A DNA stretch of 64,000 nt from Photobacterium phosphoreum (GTDB lineage Bacteria; Pseudomonadota; Gammaproteobacteria; Enterobacterales; Vibrionaceae), in the NCBI RefSeq assembly GCF_002954725.1, contig NZ_MSCQ01000001.1, positions 593,857 to 657,856 of the forward strand, in the 5' to 3' direction. Below the pieces are notes generated by a model. That model saw only the letters and a list, made by a program, of their open reading frames with translations, did not search any database and was not told where the DNA came from. This document shows, piece by piece, positions 30,049 to 40,101 of the stretch. Positions within the stretch are counted from its first letter, which is position 1, and each line of letters opens with the position of its first letter. The position numbers and the translations under genes are program-made.

Positions 30049-30942
30049 TTATAACAACGATATTTGTTGATTGTGTTGCTGGTGTTGGGGCTTAGCTAAA
30101 TCAGGTAGCGTTATTGTTGCTGCGAGATGTTGTTGTAAGCGGTGATATAAACGTATGGCAGATTCAGGTGCATGGTTGTTATCGGGCGAATGAATAAACA
30201 GATACGGTTGTTTGCCTTCAGCTAGCCATAAAGGTATACGCTGTAACCAGTTATTAAAAAAAGGGTCGTTGTAACTATCATTAGGGTGGCCAATAAAGCG
30301 AATCACCGGGTTATTAGCCGTCGCAATGGCGTGAACGGGAAGGCGGGGTTTTTTTCTCTGGGCTTCTATTATCGCCGGTGTTGTCGGCTGTGCAGAAAAA
30401 AGCGGGCGACTATCCATAATAATTCGATTACTGTTTTTTTCGATTAATAATCGATTAAGTGCTTGTTCAGCAGCACCTTTAGTAAAAAATTCAGGATGGC
30501 GAACTTCAACGCCCGTTGTCAGGTGTGATGGTAATCTATCAAGAAACTGAGCCAATACTGGCAGTGCGTCAGGACCAAATTGAGCCGGTAACTGAATTTT
30601 CCACATCCCCGTTTTGGGCTCTAGTACTTGCATCGTACTTAAAAAATCAGCTACGGCTTGATCACAATGACGTAGTTGCTGTTGGTGAGTGATGGCTTGT
30701 GGCAGTTTAAACGTAAAACGAAAATGGTCAGGGGTGGCATCATGCCACTTTTGTACCGTTGTCATACTGGGTGTGGCATAAAAGGTGGTATTACCTTCTA
30801 CAGAATTAAAAACCTCGGCATAGTGAGCTAAGCGGTCGCCACTTTTGCATCCTTTTCCATAAAGACTATTGATCCAGTGATTATGTGACCACTGGGTGAG
30901 CCCTAATCGAAGTGGTGGCATCATAGCTGTAGTTAATGACAT
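30049..30942 (-). CDS. yecE: DUF72 family protein (YecE-like)
   Basis: The roughly 297-residue protein has the DUF72 barrel features: RLGLTQWSHNHW near the start, YAEVFNSVEGNTTFYATPS near residues 42-60, FRFTFKLP near 74-81, and VEVRHPEFF near 147-155. It ends with a Gln/His-rich tail. The biochemical function is unknown. In E. coli yecE also lies in the aspS-cmoAB neighbourhood, supporting the name. The ATG at 30942 follows GAGG by 6 bp. An ATG at 30954 contains that site within its reading frame and is less likely. Confidence 0.85.
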   Translation of the reverse strand: MSLTTAMMPPLRLGLTQWSHNHWINSLYGKGCKSGDRLAHYAEVFNSVEGNTTFYATPSMTTVQKWHDATPDHFRFTFKLPQAITHQQQLRHCDQAVADFLSTMQVLEPKTGMWKIQLPAQFGPDALPVLAQFLDRLPSHLTTGVEVRHPEFFTKGAAEQALNRLLIEKNSNRIIMDSRPLFSAQPTTPAIIEAQRKKPRLPVHAIATANNPVIRFIGHPNDSYNDPFFNNWLQRIPLWLAEGKQPYLFIHSPDNNHAPESAIRLYHRLQQHLAATITLPDLAKPQHQQHNQQISLL

Positions 30943-31087
30943 GCAAAGCCTCATGGTGATAACCGTTCATTCATGATCACTTTATCGTATTTGTCGTTAA
31001 AATGCTTAAATTGCCGTCATTGGAAATAATTTCAGTAATGATCTGTTTTGATTGGTTGCTGATAGTACGAATAAACGTGCGGTTAAC

Positions 31088-31116
31088 TTCGCAAACTGGG
31101 GCTGTTTGGGTATAAT
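31088..31116 (+). promoter_or_regulatory. Candidate sigma70 promoter of aspS
   Basis: A perfect TATAAT at 31111-31116 lies 17 bp after a poor -35 (TTCGCA at 31088-31093). A G-rich run sits just upstream of the -10. It would give a leader of about 145 nt before the aspS ATG. Confidence 0.5.
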
Positions 31117-31143
31117 AGCTTGTTATTTTTGCCTCTTGGTCGG

Positions 31144-31231
31144 CTTGCTATCCAATTTTATGCGTAAATTAGACAGCAAGCGGTCGGGATTGAACCAGTT
31201 GTGCTTGGGTTAACAGTAAGCTGTAGCACAA
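31144..31231 (+). promoter_or_regulatory. Structured 5' leader of aspS (two stem-loops)
   Basis: The first hairpin pairs CTTGCT (31144-31149) with AGCAAG (31175-31180), with an inner AATTT/AAATT. The second pairs TTGTGCT (31199-31205) with AGCACAA (31225-31231). Neither is followed by a U tract. Any regulatory role is unproven. Confidence 0.45.
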
Positions 31232-31268
31232 GTACAAGCATGCTAAATATATAGATCGGGAATTTCTT

Positions 31269-33050
31269 ATGCGCACCCATTATTGTGGACACCTAAATAA
31301 GTCCCTTGCAGGACAAACAGTAGATTTATGCGGTTGGGTTAACCGTCGCCGTGATTTGGGCGGTCTTATCTTTATTGATATGCGTGATCGCGAAGGTGTG
31401 GTTCAGGTTGTTATTGATCCTGATATGACAGAGATCTTCACCCTAGCTAACCAATTACGTAACGAGTTTTGTATTCGTCTAACGGGTGAAGTGCGTGAGC
31501 GTCCTGAAAGCCAATGCAATAAAGACATGGCTACAGGTGAAATTGAAATTTATGCAACTGGCCTTGAAATTATCAACCGTTCAGAAGCGTTACCACTTGA
31601 TTTCAACCAAAAGAACTCAGAAGAGCAACGTCTAAAATACCGTTATTTAGATCTTCGTCGTCCAGAAATGAGCGATCGCATCAAGCTACGCGCTAAGGCA
31701 TCTAGCTTTGTACGTCGTTTCCTTGATGACAACGCATTCCTTGATATCGAAACACCAGTACTAACTAAAGCGACACCAGAAGGTGCGCGTGACTACTTAG
31801 TACCAAGTCGTGTACATAAGGGTAAATTCTACGCATTACCACAATCACCACAGCTATTTAAGCAGCTGCTAATGATGTCTGGTTTTGACCGTTATTACCA
31901 AATCGTTAAATGTTTCCGCGATGAAGATTTACGTGCTGATCGTCAGCCTGAATTTACTCAAATCGATATCGAAACATCGTTCATGTCTGCTGATCAAGTA
32001 CGTGCGACAACTGAAAAAATGATCACAGAAATGTGGCAAGAACTGCTTAATGTAGATCTTGGTGCATTCCCTGTTATGTCATTTGAAGAAGCAGCTCGTC
32101 GTTTCGGTTCTGATAAGCCCGATCTACGTAACCCACTAGAGTTAGTAGATGTTGCAGACATCCTTAAAGATGTTGAATTCCAAGTATTCTCAGCACCAGC
32201 AAATGATCCTAAAGGTCACGTTGCTGTGATCCGTGTACCTGGCGGTGCATCTCTAAGCCGTAAGCAAATTGATGAATACACTAAGTTTGTAGGCATTTAC
32301 GGTGCTAAAGGCTTAGCATGGATGAAGGTTAACGATCGCGCTGCAGGTATTGAGGGTGTTCAATCTCCAGTGGCTAAGTTCCTAAACGAAGAAATTGTGA
32401 CTACTTTACTTGAGCGTACTCAAGCAGAGTCGGGCGATATCATTTTCTTTGGTGCTGATAGTAAGCGTGTTGTCACTGAAGCTCTGGGCGCACTTCGTCT
32501 TAAACTGGGTGAAGATCTAGCGCTAACAGATAAGTCTGCATGGAAACCACTTTGGGTTGTTGATTTCCCAATGTTTGAAGAAAATGAAGATGGTTCATTG
32601 TCTGCAATGCACCACCCATTTACAGCACCTCTTAACCTAACACCTGAAGAATTAGCGGCTAACCCTGCTGATGCATTATCTAATGCATACGATATGGTTA
32701 TCAATGGTTATGAAGTGGGCGGTGGTTCAGTTCGTATTCACAATTCAGCAATGCAATCAACAGTATTTGATATTCTAGGTATCTCTACTGAAGAGCAACG
32801 TTTGAAGTTTGGTTTCTTACTAGACGCGCTACAGTTTGGTACGCCACCACACGCAGGTCTTGCATTTGGTCTTGACCGTTTGGTAATGCTTCTTTGTGGT
32901 ACTGATAACATCCGTGATGTTATTGCGTTCCCTAAAACAACAGCAGCAGCCTGTCTATTGACAGATGCGCCAAGCCTAGCAAACCCAGCGTCATTGGAAG
33001 AACTTTCAATTGCCGTTAAGATTGCAAAGAAGAAAATAGATCAAGAATAA
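31269..33050 (+). CDS. aspS: Aspartyl-tRNA synthetase
   Basis: The 593-residue class IIb synthetase has an N-terminal OB-fold anticodon domain ([20 protein letters not shown] near residues 22-41). Class II motif 2 is [18 protein letters not shown] near 216-233 and motif 3 is [11 protein letters not shown] near 537-547. The bacterial GAD insertion lies between about 290 and 420. It charges tRNA-Asp. Length is that of other gammaproteobacterial AspRS (about 590). It starts at ATG with a GGGA ribosome-binding site after the structured leader. Confidence 0.98.
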   Translation: MRTHYCGHLNKSLAGQTVDLCGWVNRRRDLGGLIFIDMRDREGVVQVVIDPDMTEIFTLANQLRNEFCIRLTGEVRERPESQCNKDMATGEIEIYATGLEIINRSEALPLDFNQKNSEEQRLKYRYLDLRRPEMSDRIKLRAKASSFVRRFLDDNAFLDIETPVLTKATPEGARDYLVPSRVHKGKFYALPQSPQLFKQLLMMSGFDRYYQIVKCFRDEDLRADRQPEFTQIDIETSFMSADQVRATTEKMITEMWQELLNVDLGAFPVMSFEEAARRFGSDKPDLRNPLELVDVADILKDVEFQVFSAPANDPKGHVAVIRVPGGASLSRKQIDEYTKFVGIYGAKGLAWMKVNDRAAGIEGVQSPVAKFLNEEIVTTLLERTQAESGDIIFFGADSKRVVTEALGALRLKLGEDLALTDKSAWKPLWVVDFPMFEENEDGSLSAMHHPFTAPLNLTPEELAANPADALSNAYDMVINGYEVGGGSVRIHNSAMQSTVFDILGISTEEQRLKFGFLLDALQFGTPPHAGLAFGLDRLVMLLCGTDNIRDVIAFPKTTAAACLLTDAPSLANPASLEELSIAVKIAKKKIDQE

Positions 33051-33121
33051 GTGAGTTGTTAAATTAACCCACTTTACGATCTTAACTATTATTAAGCGTC
33101 ATTAATGATAGTTAATAACAG

Positions 33122-33156
33122 GCCGACCCTTAGCAATAAGTGGTCGGCTTATTTTT
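33122..33156 (+). terminator. aspS terminator
   Basis: GCCGACC pairs with GGTCGGC, with inner CTTA/TAAG closing a GCAA tetraloop, followed by TTATTTTTA. The loop resembles that of the adhE terminator. Confidence 0.8.
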
Positions 33157-33283
33157 ATGTTTATATCAATGTTTATGGGTGGTTATTAATGTTGATGCTG
33201 AGGCTCCTGTTAAACATCAGCATGTTAAGATAACGAACAGCAACAGAAGATTGATATATTAGCCAAGTGGTAATATTGGATTC

Positions 33284-33805
33284 ATGTCTATTATTTTAGG
33301 TATTGACCCGGGTTCGCGTATTACGGGATACGGGGTTATTCGACAAGTTGGTCGTAAATTAGAATATTTAGGTAGTGGGTGTATTCGTACATCATGCCCT
33401 GATATTCCTGGTCGCTTAAAACAGATTTATGCAGGGGTTTCTGAGGTTATTACTCAATTTCAACCCGACTGTTTTGCGATTGAAGAAGTATTCATGGGTA
33501 AAAATGCCAGTTCTGCAATCAAGCTTGGACAAGCAAGAGGCAGTGCCATTGTTGCAGCTGTAAATGCAGATTTACCCGTTAGTGAATATGCGGCGCGGTT
33601 AATTAAACAAGCTGTTGTTGGTAATGGTGGCGCAGACAAAGTGCAAGTGCAGCATATGGTATGTTCGGTGCTTAAGCTTGAAGGAAAACCACAAGCTGAT
33701 GCTGCCGATGCCTTAGCGATTGCCATTTGTCATGCTCATACGCATAAAAGTTTAATTGCAATGGCAGGAAAAGCGACCAGTGTTCGTCGTGGGCGTTACC
33801 GTTAA
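33284..33805 (+). CDS. ruvC: Holliday junction resolvase
   Basis: The 173-residue nuclease has the RNase H-like acidic residues: Asp in [14 protein letters not shown] (residues 3-16), Glu in [11 protein letters not shown] (near 64-74), and the C-terminal [15 protein letters not shown] pair of Asp near 138-145. It cuts Holliday junctions brought by RuvAB. It is separated from ruvA by about 215 bp and has its own terminator, so it is probably transcribed apart from ruvAB. Confidence 0.97.
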   Translation: MSIILGIDPGSRITGYGVIRQVGRKLEYLGSGCIRTSCPDIPGRLKQIYAGVSEVITQFQPDCFAIEEVFMGKNASSAIKLGQARGSAIVAAVNADLPVSEYAARLIKQAVVGNGGADKVQVQHMVCSVLKLEGKPQADAADALAIAICHAHTHKSLIAMAGKATSVRRGRYR

Positions 33806-33861
33806 TTAATCTATATCATCTCTTATGGCAACTATCTCTATAGTCATAAAAAGAGTAATAC

Positions 33862-33886
33862 AAAGCAGCCTTGGCTGCTTTTTTAT
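33862..33886 (+). terminator. ruvC terminator
   Basis: AAGCAGCC pairs with GGCTGCTT around a 2-3 base loop, followed by six T. Confidence 0.85.
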
Positions 33887-34022
33887 CGACTGAATTTTCA
33901 TTTCGGTAATCATGCTAACAATTTCAATTATGTTTGATTAATATCAGACATAAAGGGCTGGATATTGATCCAGTAGTTTACTATTCTAGTGCCAGTTTAC
34001 TTCCTATTATAGAGATGATGTT

Positions 34023-34646
34023 GTGATTGGCCGACTACGCGGAATTGTGATTGAAAAACAGCCACCAGAAGTACTACTAGAAGTGGGCGGCATTGGTTAT
34101 GAAGTACAGATGCCAATGAGTTGTTTCTATGAGTTACCACAGGTAGGCCAAGAAGCGATTATTTTTACTCATTTTGTAGTGCGTGAAGATGCACAATTAT
34201 TATATGGATTTAATAAAAAAAGTGAGCGTGAATTATTCCGTGAAGTGATTAAAGCGAACGGCGTTGGACCAAAATTAGGCTTAGCAATTTTATCAGCAAT
34301 GACCGCAAGTCAATTTGTACGTAGCGTAGAATTGGAAGATGTTACTACATTAGTGAAAATCCCCGGTGTTGGTAAGAAAACAGCTGAACGATTAGTGGTT
34401 GAGATGAAAGATCGTCTTAAAGGTTGGGGGGAAGGTGATTTATTTACTGCGGCACTAGACACCGCAGCTTCCAATGCTGCAATTCAACATCCAGCGACTC
34501 AAGCACGTGCTGAAGATGAAGCCGTCAGTGCATTAATTGTTTTAGGTTATAAACCACAAGTAGCCGCTAAAGTGGTTGCACAAGTTGCTCAACCTGAAAT
34601 GACCAGTGAAGCGATGATTCGTGATGCACTGCGTTCAATGGTGTAA
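34023..34646 (+). CDS. ruvA: Holliday junction DNA helicase subunit RuvA
   Basis: The 207-residue protein has three RuvA domains. The OB fold begins with [20 protein letters not shown]. Tandem helix-hairpin-helix motifs include [13 protein letters not shown] and [18 protein letters not shown] near residues 78-130. Domain III at the end ([12 protein letters not shown]) contacts RuvB. RuvA binds four-way junctions and loads RuvB. The start is GTG. It is followed 27 bp later by ruvB. Confidence 0.97.
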   Translation: MIGRLRGIVIEKQPPEVLLEVGGIGYEVQMPMSCFYELPQVGQEAIIFTHFVVREDAQLLYGFNKKSERELFREVIKANGVGPKLGLAILSAMTASQFVRSVELEDVTTLVKIPGVGKKTAERLVVEMKDRLKGWGEGDLFTAALDTAASNAAIQHPATQARAEDEAVSALIVLGYKPQVAAKVVAQVAQPEMTSEAMIRDALRSMV

Positions 34647-34673
34647 TCGCCCACTCTGTAATAGGTATTTATT

Positions 34674-35690
34674 ATGATTGAAGCCGATAGATTGGTTTCT
34701 GGTAATTTTGAGGCTCCTCGTGAAGATGAGATTATTGATCGTGCTATTCGTCCTAAGTTACTGAACGATTATCAGGGACAAGATCATGTTCGTGATCAAA
34801 TGGAGATTTTTATTCAAGCAGCAAGATTACGTAACGAAGCTTTAGATCACTTATTGATCTTTGGTCCTCCAGGGTTAGGTAAAACCACATTAGCGAATAT
34901 TGTTGCGAATGAAATGGGTGTTAGCATTCGTACTACATCAGGACCTGTGCTTGAAAAAGCGGGCGATCTTGCTGCATTGCTGACGAATTTGGAAGAGAAC
35001 GATATATTATTTATTGATGAAATCCATCGTTTAAGCCCGCAGGTTGAAGAAATACTTTATCCAGCGATGGAAGATTATCAATTAGATATTATGATTGGTG
35101 AAGGACCAGCTGCCCGTTCGATCAAAATCGATTTACCACCATTTACATTAATTGGGGCAACAACCCGTGCTGGGTCGTTAACGTCACCATTGCGAGATCG
35201 TTTTGGTATTACTCAACGCTTAGAGTATTACAAAGTTGGCGATTTAAAAGATATCGTATCCCGTAGTGCGAACTACCTTGGTTTATCCCTCGAAGAGGGC
35301 GGGGCAATGGAAATGGCAATGCGTGCTCGTGGTACACCGCGTATTGCTAACCGATTATTACGTCGTGTACGTGATTATGCTGAAGTTAAAAGTAATGGTC
35401 ATATTTGCCCTGAAATTGCCAATAAAGCACTTGATATGCTTGATGTAGATAGCAGTGGTTTTGATTATATGGATCGTAAATTATTGATGGCGATTATTGA
35501 TAAATTTATGGGCGGTCCAGTTGGGCTTGATAACCTTGCTGCTGCAATCGGTGAAGAAAAAGACACTATTGAAGATGTACTTGAACCTTATTTAATCCAA
35601 CAAGGTTTTTTACAGCGTACACCTCGAGGCCGTATTGCGACCCACCGAGCTTATCTGCATTTTGGGCTTGATATACCACAAACAAAATAA
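34674..35690 (+). CDS. ruvB: Holliday junction DNA helicase ATPase RuvB
   Basis: The 338-residue AAA+ motor shows Walker [16 protein letters not shown] near residues 64-78, Walker [11 protein letters not shown] near 111-120, sensor 1 GATTRAGSL near 161-169, and sensor 2 [13 protein letters not shown] near 214-226. A C-terminal winged helix ends with [20 protein letters not shown]. It drives branch migration. It forms an operon with ruvA, and a strong terminator follows. Confidence 0.98.
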   Translation: MIEADRLVSGNFEAPREDEIIDRAIRPKLLNDYQGQDHVRDQMEIFIQAARLRNEALDHLLIFGPPGLGKTTLANIVANEMGVSIRTTSGPVLEKAGDLAALLTNLEENDILFIDEIHRLSPQVEEILYPAMEDYQLDIMIGEGPAARSIKIDLPPFTLIGATTRAGSLTSPLRDRFGITQRLEYYKVGDLKDIVSRSANYLGLSLEEGGAMEMAMRARGTPRIANRLLRRVRDYAEVKSNGHICPEIANKALDMLDVDSSGFDYMDRKLLMAIIDKFMGGPVGLDNLAAAIGEEKDTIEDVLEPYLIQQGFLQRTPRGRIATHRAYLHFGLDIPQTK

Positions 35691-35712
35691 TGATAACGAT
35701 AAGATAACAATA

Positions 35713-35742
35713 AAAACGAGACAATCAGTGTCTCGTTTTTTT
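35713..35742 (+). terminator. ruvB terminator
   Basis: AAAACGAGACA pairs with TGTCTCGTTTT, followed by a T run. Confidence 0.9.
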
Positions 35743-36368
35743 ATATCCATCTTTTATGGATGCTGAAGAATAAATATAGTTATCAACAACGAATGGTAAT
35801 AGCAATAATATTCATTACGATTATTCATGTTGATTATCATCAAGATGAATTTAAATAAAGGCGTATTATTATTTTCTGACTTCTGGATGGTATCTTTATT
35901 GTTAATTTAATGGCTGGTTTTGTTTACATTTTGACTTGTAGTGAGTATTTTTTTGCCTCTTCAATGCCATAATTTAAATAAAAAGACGTGTATAATTAAA
36001 ATTTATTTAATACAAAATTATCATTTGAGTGTATTTTTTGAAAAAGCGAATAGAAATTAACAATAACCTATTTAACTATCTGTAATATAGTGAATTTTAT
36101 TTTTTGTTGGTTATTTTCATGGATGATTGTAAAATAACTTTTATTGTTAATAATTCTTGTTATCGTCTTTGTTGTTCGTAATTTTTTTTTGTAATCATTT
36201 GTTTAGTAATGCTTTTTAGGTATACATGGCGAGCGAAAAGATAGTTGTCAGGCTATTTTTTTATGAATAAATGAAAATAGATTATATTGTGATATGTCAA
36301 TTTAAAAGACTGAATAAAAAATATAATAAATATAAATACTCACATCACGCTAGTAAATTAACTGTTTA
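35743..36368. other. AT-rich intergenic stretch between ruvB and cydA
   Basis: More than 600 bp of very AT-rich DNA with many short A/T runs, and no coding signal or strong hairpin. Such DNA is a likely H-NS target. Part of the cydA promoter may lie near its right end. Confidence 0.5.
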
Positions 36369-36382
36369 TTGACACAGATCAA
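36369..36382 (+). promoter_or_regulatory. FNR-like site 1 upstream of cydA
   Basis: TTGACACAGATCAA matches the FNR palindrome TTGAT-N4-ATCAA at nine of ten positions. It lies 313 bp upstream of the cydA start. Confidence 0.6.
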
Positions 36383-36418
36383 ATGTTAAGCTGTCGGAGT
36401 CTCTGGGCGGCGCTTTAT

Positions 36419-36432
36419 TTGATAAATATCAA
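36419..36432 (+). promoter_or_regulatory. FNR site 2 upstream of cydA (perfect consensus)
   Basis: TTGATAAATATCAA matches every fixed position of the FNR consensus. Its centre lies 50 bp (about five helical turns) from the centre of site 1, so the two lie on the same DNA face. In E. coli FNR represses cydAB under strict anaerobiosis and ArcA activates it. Confidence 0.7.
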
Positions 36433-36659
36433 AGAAAAACTATTAATAAATACTTTGAAGATTATTGCTGATATCTGTAATATTAGATCTGAATTTATTA
36501 GCTGTGGAATAACAGAAAAGCAATATTTTTGGTACAAAGCTGCAACAAATAGAATGGACGCTATTTATTATCATTATAAATGCGATCAGGAAGATCACCA
36601 ATATTGCGGTTTGTTATCTACGATTGGCTAAGCCCAATAATCGGTACACTGTGTAGTAC

Positions 36660-36680
36660 TTCACCAGTCAGCCTGGTGAA
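36660..36680 (+). promoter_or_regulatory. Hairpin abutting the cydA ribosome-binding site
   Basis: TTCACCAG pairs with CTGGTGAA around a 5-base loop, ending 2 bp before the AAGGAG Shine-Dalgarno at 36683-36688. It may stabilise the 5' end or affect ribosome access. Confidence 0.5.
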
Positions 36681-36694
36681 AAAAGGAGTTATCA

Positions 36695-38281
36695 ATGTTA
36701 ACTGATGTCGTCGAACTATCGCGGTTACAGTTCGCTTTAACAGCGATGTATCACTTTTTGTTCGTTCCATTGACTCTAGGTATGGCTTTCTTGCTCGCCA
36801 TCATGGAGTCGGTTTATGTAATGACCGGCAAGCAAATCTACAAGGACATGACAAAGTTCTGGGGTAAGCTTTTCGCGATTAACTTTGCATTGGGTGTGGC
36901 AACTGGCCTATCCATGGAATTCCAGTTTGGTACAAACTGGGCTTATTATTCTCACTATGTTGGTGATATCTTCGGTGCGCCATTAGCCATCGAAGCACTG
37001 ATGGCGTTTTTCCTCGAATCCACTTTAGTCGGTATGTTCTTTTTTGGCTGGGATCGTCTATCAAAACGTCAACACCTTACAGTGACATGGCTAGTAGCGT
37101 TAGGTTCTAACTTCTCAGCGTTATGGATTCTCATTGCCAATGGTTGGATGCAAAACCCTGTAGGCGCGGATTTCAATTACGAAACCATGCGTATGGAAAT
37201 GGTGAGCTTTGCAGAAGTTATCTTTAACCCTGTTGCTCAGGTGAAATTTGTTCACACTGTTGCATCTGGCTATGTCTGTGGCGCGATGTTTATTCTTGGC
37301 GTAAGTTCATATTACATGCTTAAAGGACGTGATATTGCTTTTGCTCGTCGTTCATTCGCCATTGCAGCGGCATTTGGTTTAGCATCTATTGTTTCAGTGA
37401 TGATTCTGGGTGATGAGTCTGGTTATGAATTAGGTGACGTTCAGAAAACTAAGCTAGCAGCAATTGAAGCAGAGTGGCATACCGAACCTGCACCTGCAGC
37501 ATTTACTGCGTTTGGTTTCCCTAACCAAGAAACGATGGAAACAGATTACGCGATTAAGATCCCGTACCTTATGGGTATTATTGCGACACGTTCACTTGAT
37601 ACACAAGTAACGGGTATTCGTGATCTGAAGAAACAACATGAAGTACGCATTCGTAACGGTATGGTTGCCTACGGATTACTTGAGAAACTGCGTGATGGCG
37701 AAAGAACGCCTGCTAATATCGCCGCATTTGATGAAGTAAAAGGTGACTTAGGTTATGGCTTATTATTGAAGCCTTATACTGATAAAGTTGTTGATGCGAC
37801 GCCAGAACAAATCCAAAAAGCCGTTGATGATTCTATTCCTCGCGTATGGCCGTTATTCTTTAGCTTCCGTATCATGGTCGGTGCTGGTTTCTTAATGTTT
37901 GCCATTATTGGTGCAGCATTTGTGCAGTCTTGCCGTCATAAAATCACAGGTAATAAGTGGGTACTTAAAGCTGCATTGTTTGGTATTCCATTACCGTGGA
38001 TTGCAATTGAAGCGGGTTGGTTTGTTGCAGAATATGGTCGTCAGCCATGGGCTGTTGGTGAAATCTTACCTGTACATATGGCTGCATCGAATCTTGAACC
38101 ATCACAATTATGGTTCTCATTAGCTGCGATAATCGGACTTTACACCTTGTTCTTGATTGCCGAAGTGTACTTAATGCTTAAGTTTGCACGTTTAGGTCCA
38201 AGTAGCTTGAAGACAGGCCGTTATCATTTTGAACAAAAAGATACGGCACAAGATGTGGTTTCACGTCAGGTTGAAGTGTAA
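36695..38281 (+). CDS. cydA: Cytochrome bd-I ubiquinol oxidase subunit I
   Basis: This 528-residue polytopic protein begins [29 protein letters not shown], with the axial His19 that binds haem b595. The haem b558 ligands are visible as the His of [14 protein letters not shown] (near 186) and Met in the later [18 protein letters not shown] region of the quinol-binding Q loop. The [12 protein letters not shown] motif near 444 is conserved. With CydB it oxidises ubiquinol and reduces O2 with high affinity. The Q loop is of the long type seen in E. coli. A strong AAGGAG precedes the ATG. It leads cydAB-cydX-ybgE. Confidence 0.98.
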   Translation: MLTDVVELSRLQFALTAMYHFLFVPLTLGMAFLLAIMESVYVMTGKQIYKDMTKFWGKLFAINFALGVATGLSMEFQFGTNWAYYSHYVGDIFGAPLAIEALMAFFLESTLVGMFFFGWDRLSKRQHLTVTWLVALGSNFSALWILIANGWMQNPVGADFNYETMRMEMVSFAEVIFNPVAQVKFVHTVASGYVCGAMFILGVSSYYMLKGRDIAFARRSFAIAAAFGLASIVSVMILGDESGYELGDVQKTKLAAIEAEWHTEPAPAAFTAFGFPNQETMETDYAIKIPYLMGIIATRSLDTQVTGIRDLKKQHEVRIRNGMVAYGLLEKLRDGERTPANIAAFDEVKGDLGYGLLLKPYTDKVVDATPEQIQKAVDDSIPRVWPLFFSFRIMVGAGFLMFAIIGAAFVQSCRHKITGNKWVLKAALFGIPLPWIAIEAGWFVAEYGRQPWAVGEILPVHMAASNLEPSQLWFSLAAIIGLYTLFLIAEVYLMLKFARLGPSSLKTGRYHFEQKDTAQDVVSRQVEV

Positions 38282-38299
38282 GCAGGGAGAGACTGAATA

Positions 38300-39436
38300 A
38301 TGTTTGATTATGAAAGTTTGCGAGTCATTTGGTGGATATTAATTGGTGTATTGTGCATCGGTTTTGCTATCACTGATGGTTTTGATATGGGCGTAGGTAT
38401 GCTGTCACCTTTTATTGGTAAGACAGATAACGAACGTCGTGTAATGATTAACTCAATTGCACCACACTGGGATGGTAACCAAGTTTGGTTGATCACCGCT
38501 GGTGGTGCATTGTTTGCGGCATGGCCATTAGTGTACGCAACTGTATTCTCTGGTTTTTACGTGGCAATGATTCTAACGTTAGCGTCACTTTGGTTACGTC
38601 CGTTAGGTTTCGATTACCGTTCTAAGTTACCCGATACTAAATGGCGTAATTTGTGGGATAAAGCGATCTTTGTTGGTAGCTTTGTACCGCCACTTATTTT
38701 TGGTGTTGCTTTTGGTAACCTTATGCAAGGCGTACCATTTGAAGTAAACGAATTTATGATGACCAGCTACAAAGGATCATTCTTTGGGTTATTAAATCCG
38801 TTTGCTTTATTGTGTGGTGTTGTGAGTGTACTCATGATCATTACTCAAGGTGCAGCGTTCTTACAGTTGAAAACAACCGATGCTATTCATGCACGTGCAC
38901 GTAATGTTGCCGTCATCTCTTCGGTATTAATGGCTGTAGTGTTTATTATTGCAGGCTTTGTTTCTCAAGGTATCAACGGCTATGTGATCACATCGCAAGT
39001 ATTACCTAATGCAGCGTCAGATCCATTAACCAAAGAAGTTGTTCGTCAAGTAGGCGCGTTGTTCATTAACTATAACAACTATCCTATCTTGTGGATTGCA
39101 CCGGTTCTTGCGGTCGTTATGCCATTACTAACAGCATTATGTTCACGTGCTGATCGTGGTGGTTTTGCATTCTTGTTCTCAAGCTTAACAGTTGTTGGTG
39201 TGGTATTAACGTTTGGTTTTGCAACATTCCCATTCATTATGCCATCAAGCTTAGATCCAAATGTAAGTTTGACTCTTTGGGATTCAACGTCATCTGAATA
39301 CACATTGCAGATTATGACAGTGGTAGCATTTGTTATGGTGCCAGTGATCTTGGCTTACACCTCATGGTGTTATTACAAAATGTTTGGTCGTCTTGATACG
39401 AAATATATCGAAGACAACAAGACGTCACTGTACTAA
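38300..39436 (+). CDS. cydB: Cytochrome bd-I ubiquinol oxidase subunit II
   Basis: The 378-residue protein has eight or nine membrane helices and CydB motifs: TDGFDMGVGMLSPFIG near residues 24-39, NSIAPHWDGNQVWLITAGGA near 51-70, and FPFIMPSSLDPNVSLTLWDS near 311-330. It is the partner of CydA in the high-affinity terminal oxidase. It starts 18 bp after cydA with an AGGGAGA ribosome-binding site. Length equals the E. coli protein (379). Confidence 0.98.
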   Translation: MFDYESLRVIWWILIGVLCIGFAITDGFDMGVGMLSPFIGKTDNERRVMINSIAPHWDGNQVWLITAGGALFAAWPLVYATVFSGFYVAMILTLASLWLRPLGFDYRSKLPDTKWRNLWDKAIFVGSFVPPLIFGVAFGNLMQGVPFEVNEFMMTSYKGSFFGLLNPFALLCGVVSVLMIITQGAAFLQLKTTDAIHARARNVAVISSVLMAVVFIIAGFVSQGINGYVITSQVLPNAASDPLTKEVVRQVGALFINYNNYPILWIAPVLAVVMPLLTALCSRADRGGFAFLFSSLTVVGVVLTFGFATFPFIMPSSLDPNVSLTLWDSTSSEYTLQIMTVVAFVMVPVILAYTSWCYYKMFGRLDTKYIEDNKTSLY

Positions 39437-39450
39437 GGAGTAGACGAACT

Positions 39451-39558
39451 ATGTGGTATTTCGCTTGGATTCTAGGTGTTCTACTGGCTTGTTCTTTCGG
39501 TATTGTCAATGCATTATGGCTTGAAACGACCGAAAACATGGATAAAGACAGTGAGTAA
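39451..39558 (+). CDS. cydX: Cytochrome bd-I accessory subunit CydX
   Basis: A 35-codon gene encodes MWYFAWILGVLLACSFGIVN and then ALWLETTENMDKDSE. A single membrane helix with the MWYFAWILG start and the conserved LE after the helix identify CydX (formerly YbgT), a third subunit required for stable haem binding. It has a good AAGGAG ribosome-binding site 11 bp upstream and starts 14 bp after cydB. The last eight bases overlap the ybgE start. Confidence 0.97.
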   Translation: MWYFAWILGVLLACSFGIVNALWLETTENMDKDSE

Positions 39559-39853
39559 AATAGATAGTGCGGTTAAGTTAATTCATGCACCATTGAGTGT
39601 GTTACCGCTTAAATTATTAGCAATAGTAATGGCGTTGACTGTTACTGGGTTATTAATGTGGGAGCCTCGACAATTTGCCGAAGATATTGGTGGATTCAGT
39701 GCGGGATTAGCGCCGCTGATGATTTGGGCAACCTGTAGCGCGATGGTGTTTGGTATGGGTTTTGTTCCTCGTCGGTGGTATTTTCAGGTGTTCTTTACAC
39801 CTTATATCGCACTGCCTGTATTATTGTATATTCTTGGGTTACGTTTTTTATAA
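39551..39853 (+). CDS. ybgE: Cyd operon protein YbgE
   Basis: The roughly 100-residue membrane protein has three predicted helices. The YbgE pattern is LTVTGLLMWEPRQFAEDIGGFS then PLMIWATCSAMVFGMGFVPR. The function is not established; it is conserved in cyd operons. The start is taken as the GTG at 39551, overlapping the cydX stop by 8 bp (GTGAGTAA), which gives a length like E. coli YbgE (97). A longer frame from 39476 lies inside cydX and is rejected. Confidence 0.9.
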   Translation: MSKIDSAVKLIHAPLSVLPLKLLAIVMALTVTGLLMWEPRQFAEDIGGFSAGLAPLMIWATCSAMVFGMGFVPRRWYFQVFFTPYIALPVLLYILGLRFL

Positions 39854-39872
39854 CGCTTAATCTATAGAACCT

Positions 39873-39908
39873 AAAAAGCCTGTTTCCTTTATGGAACAGG
39901 CTTTTTTT
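39873..39908 (+). terminator. Terminator of the cyd operon
   Basis: AAAAGCCTGTTTCC pairs with GGAACAGGCTTTT (one bulge), followed by seven T. It separates cyd from the tol-pal cluster. Confidence 0.92.
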
Positions 39909-40101
39909 ATGTGTGATTTTTAATGCATGATAACTGAACAGAATTGTAATTTAATTGTCAGAAACTACTGACAAATTTCATTTTTTTGTTAAATGCATTA
40001 TCTATTTACTTCACGGTAACTATCACTCGATGAGTTAGGGTATAGTAGTACACCAAACACGATTGTTAGCACCGTGTAGGCATGACAGTTATGGGTACCT
40101 A

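Noticed and set aside
36383..36631. 82-codon open frame upstream of cydA
   Set aside because: It overlaps the perfect FNR site, has no clear ribosome-binding site and lies in the regulatory region.
39476..39550. Longer N-terminus for YbgE
   Set aside because: It overlaps cydX in another frame. The GTG at 39551 gives the family length and the usual overlapping start.
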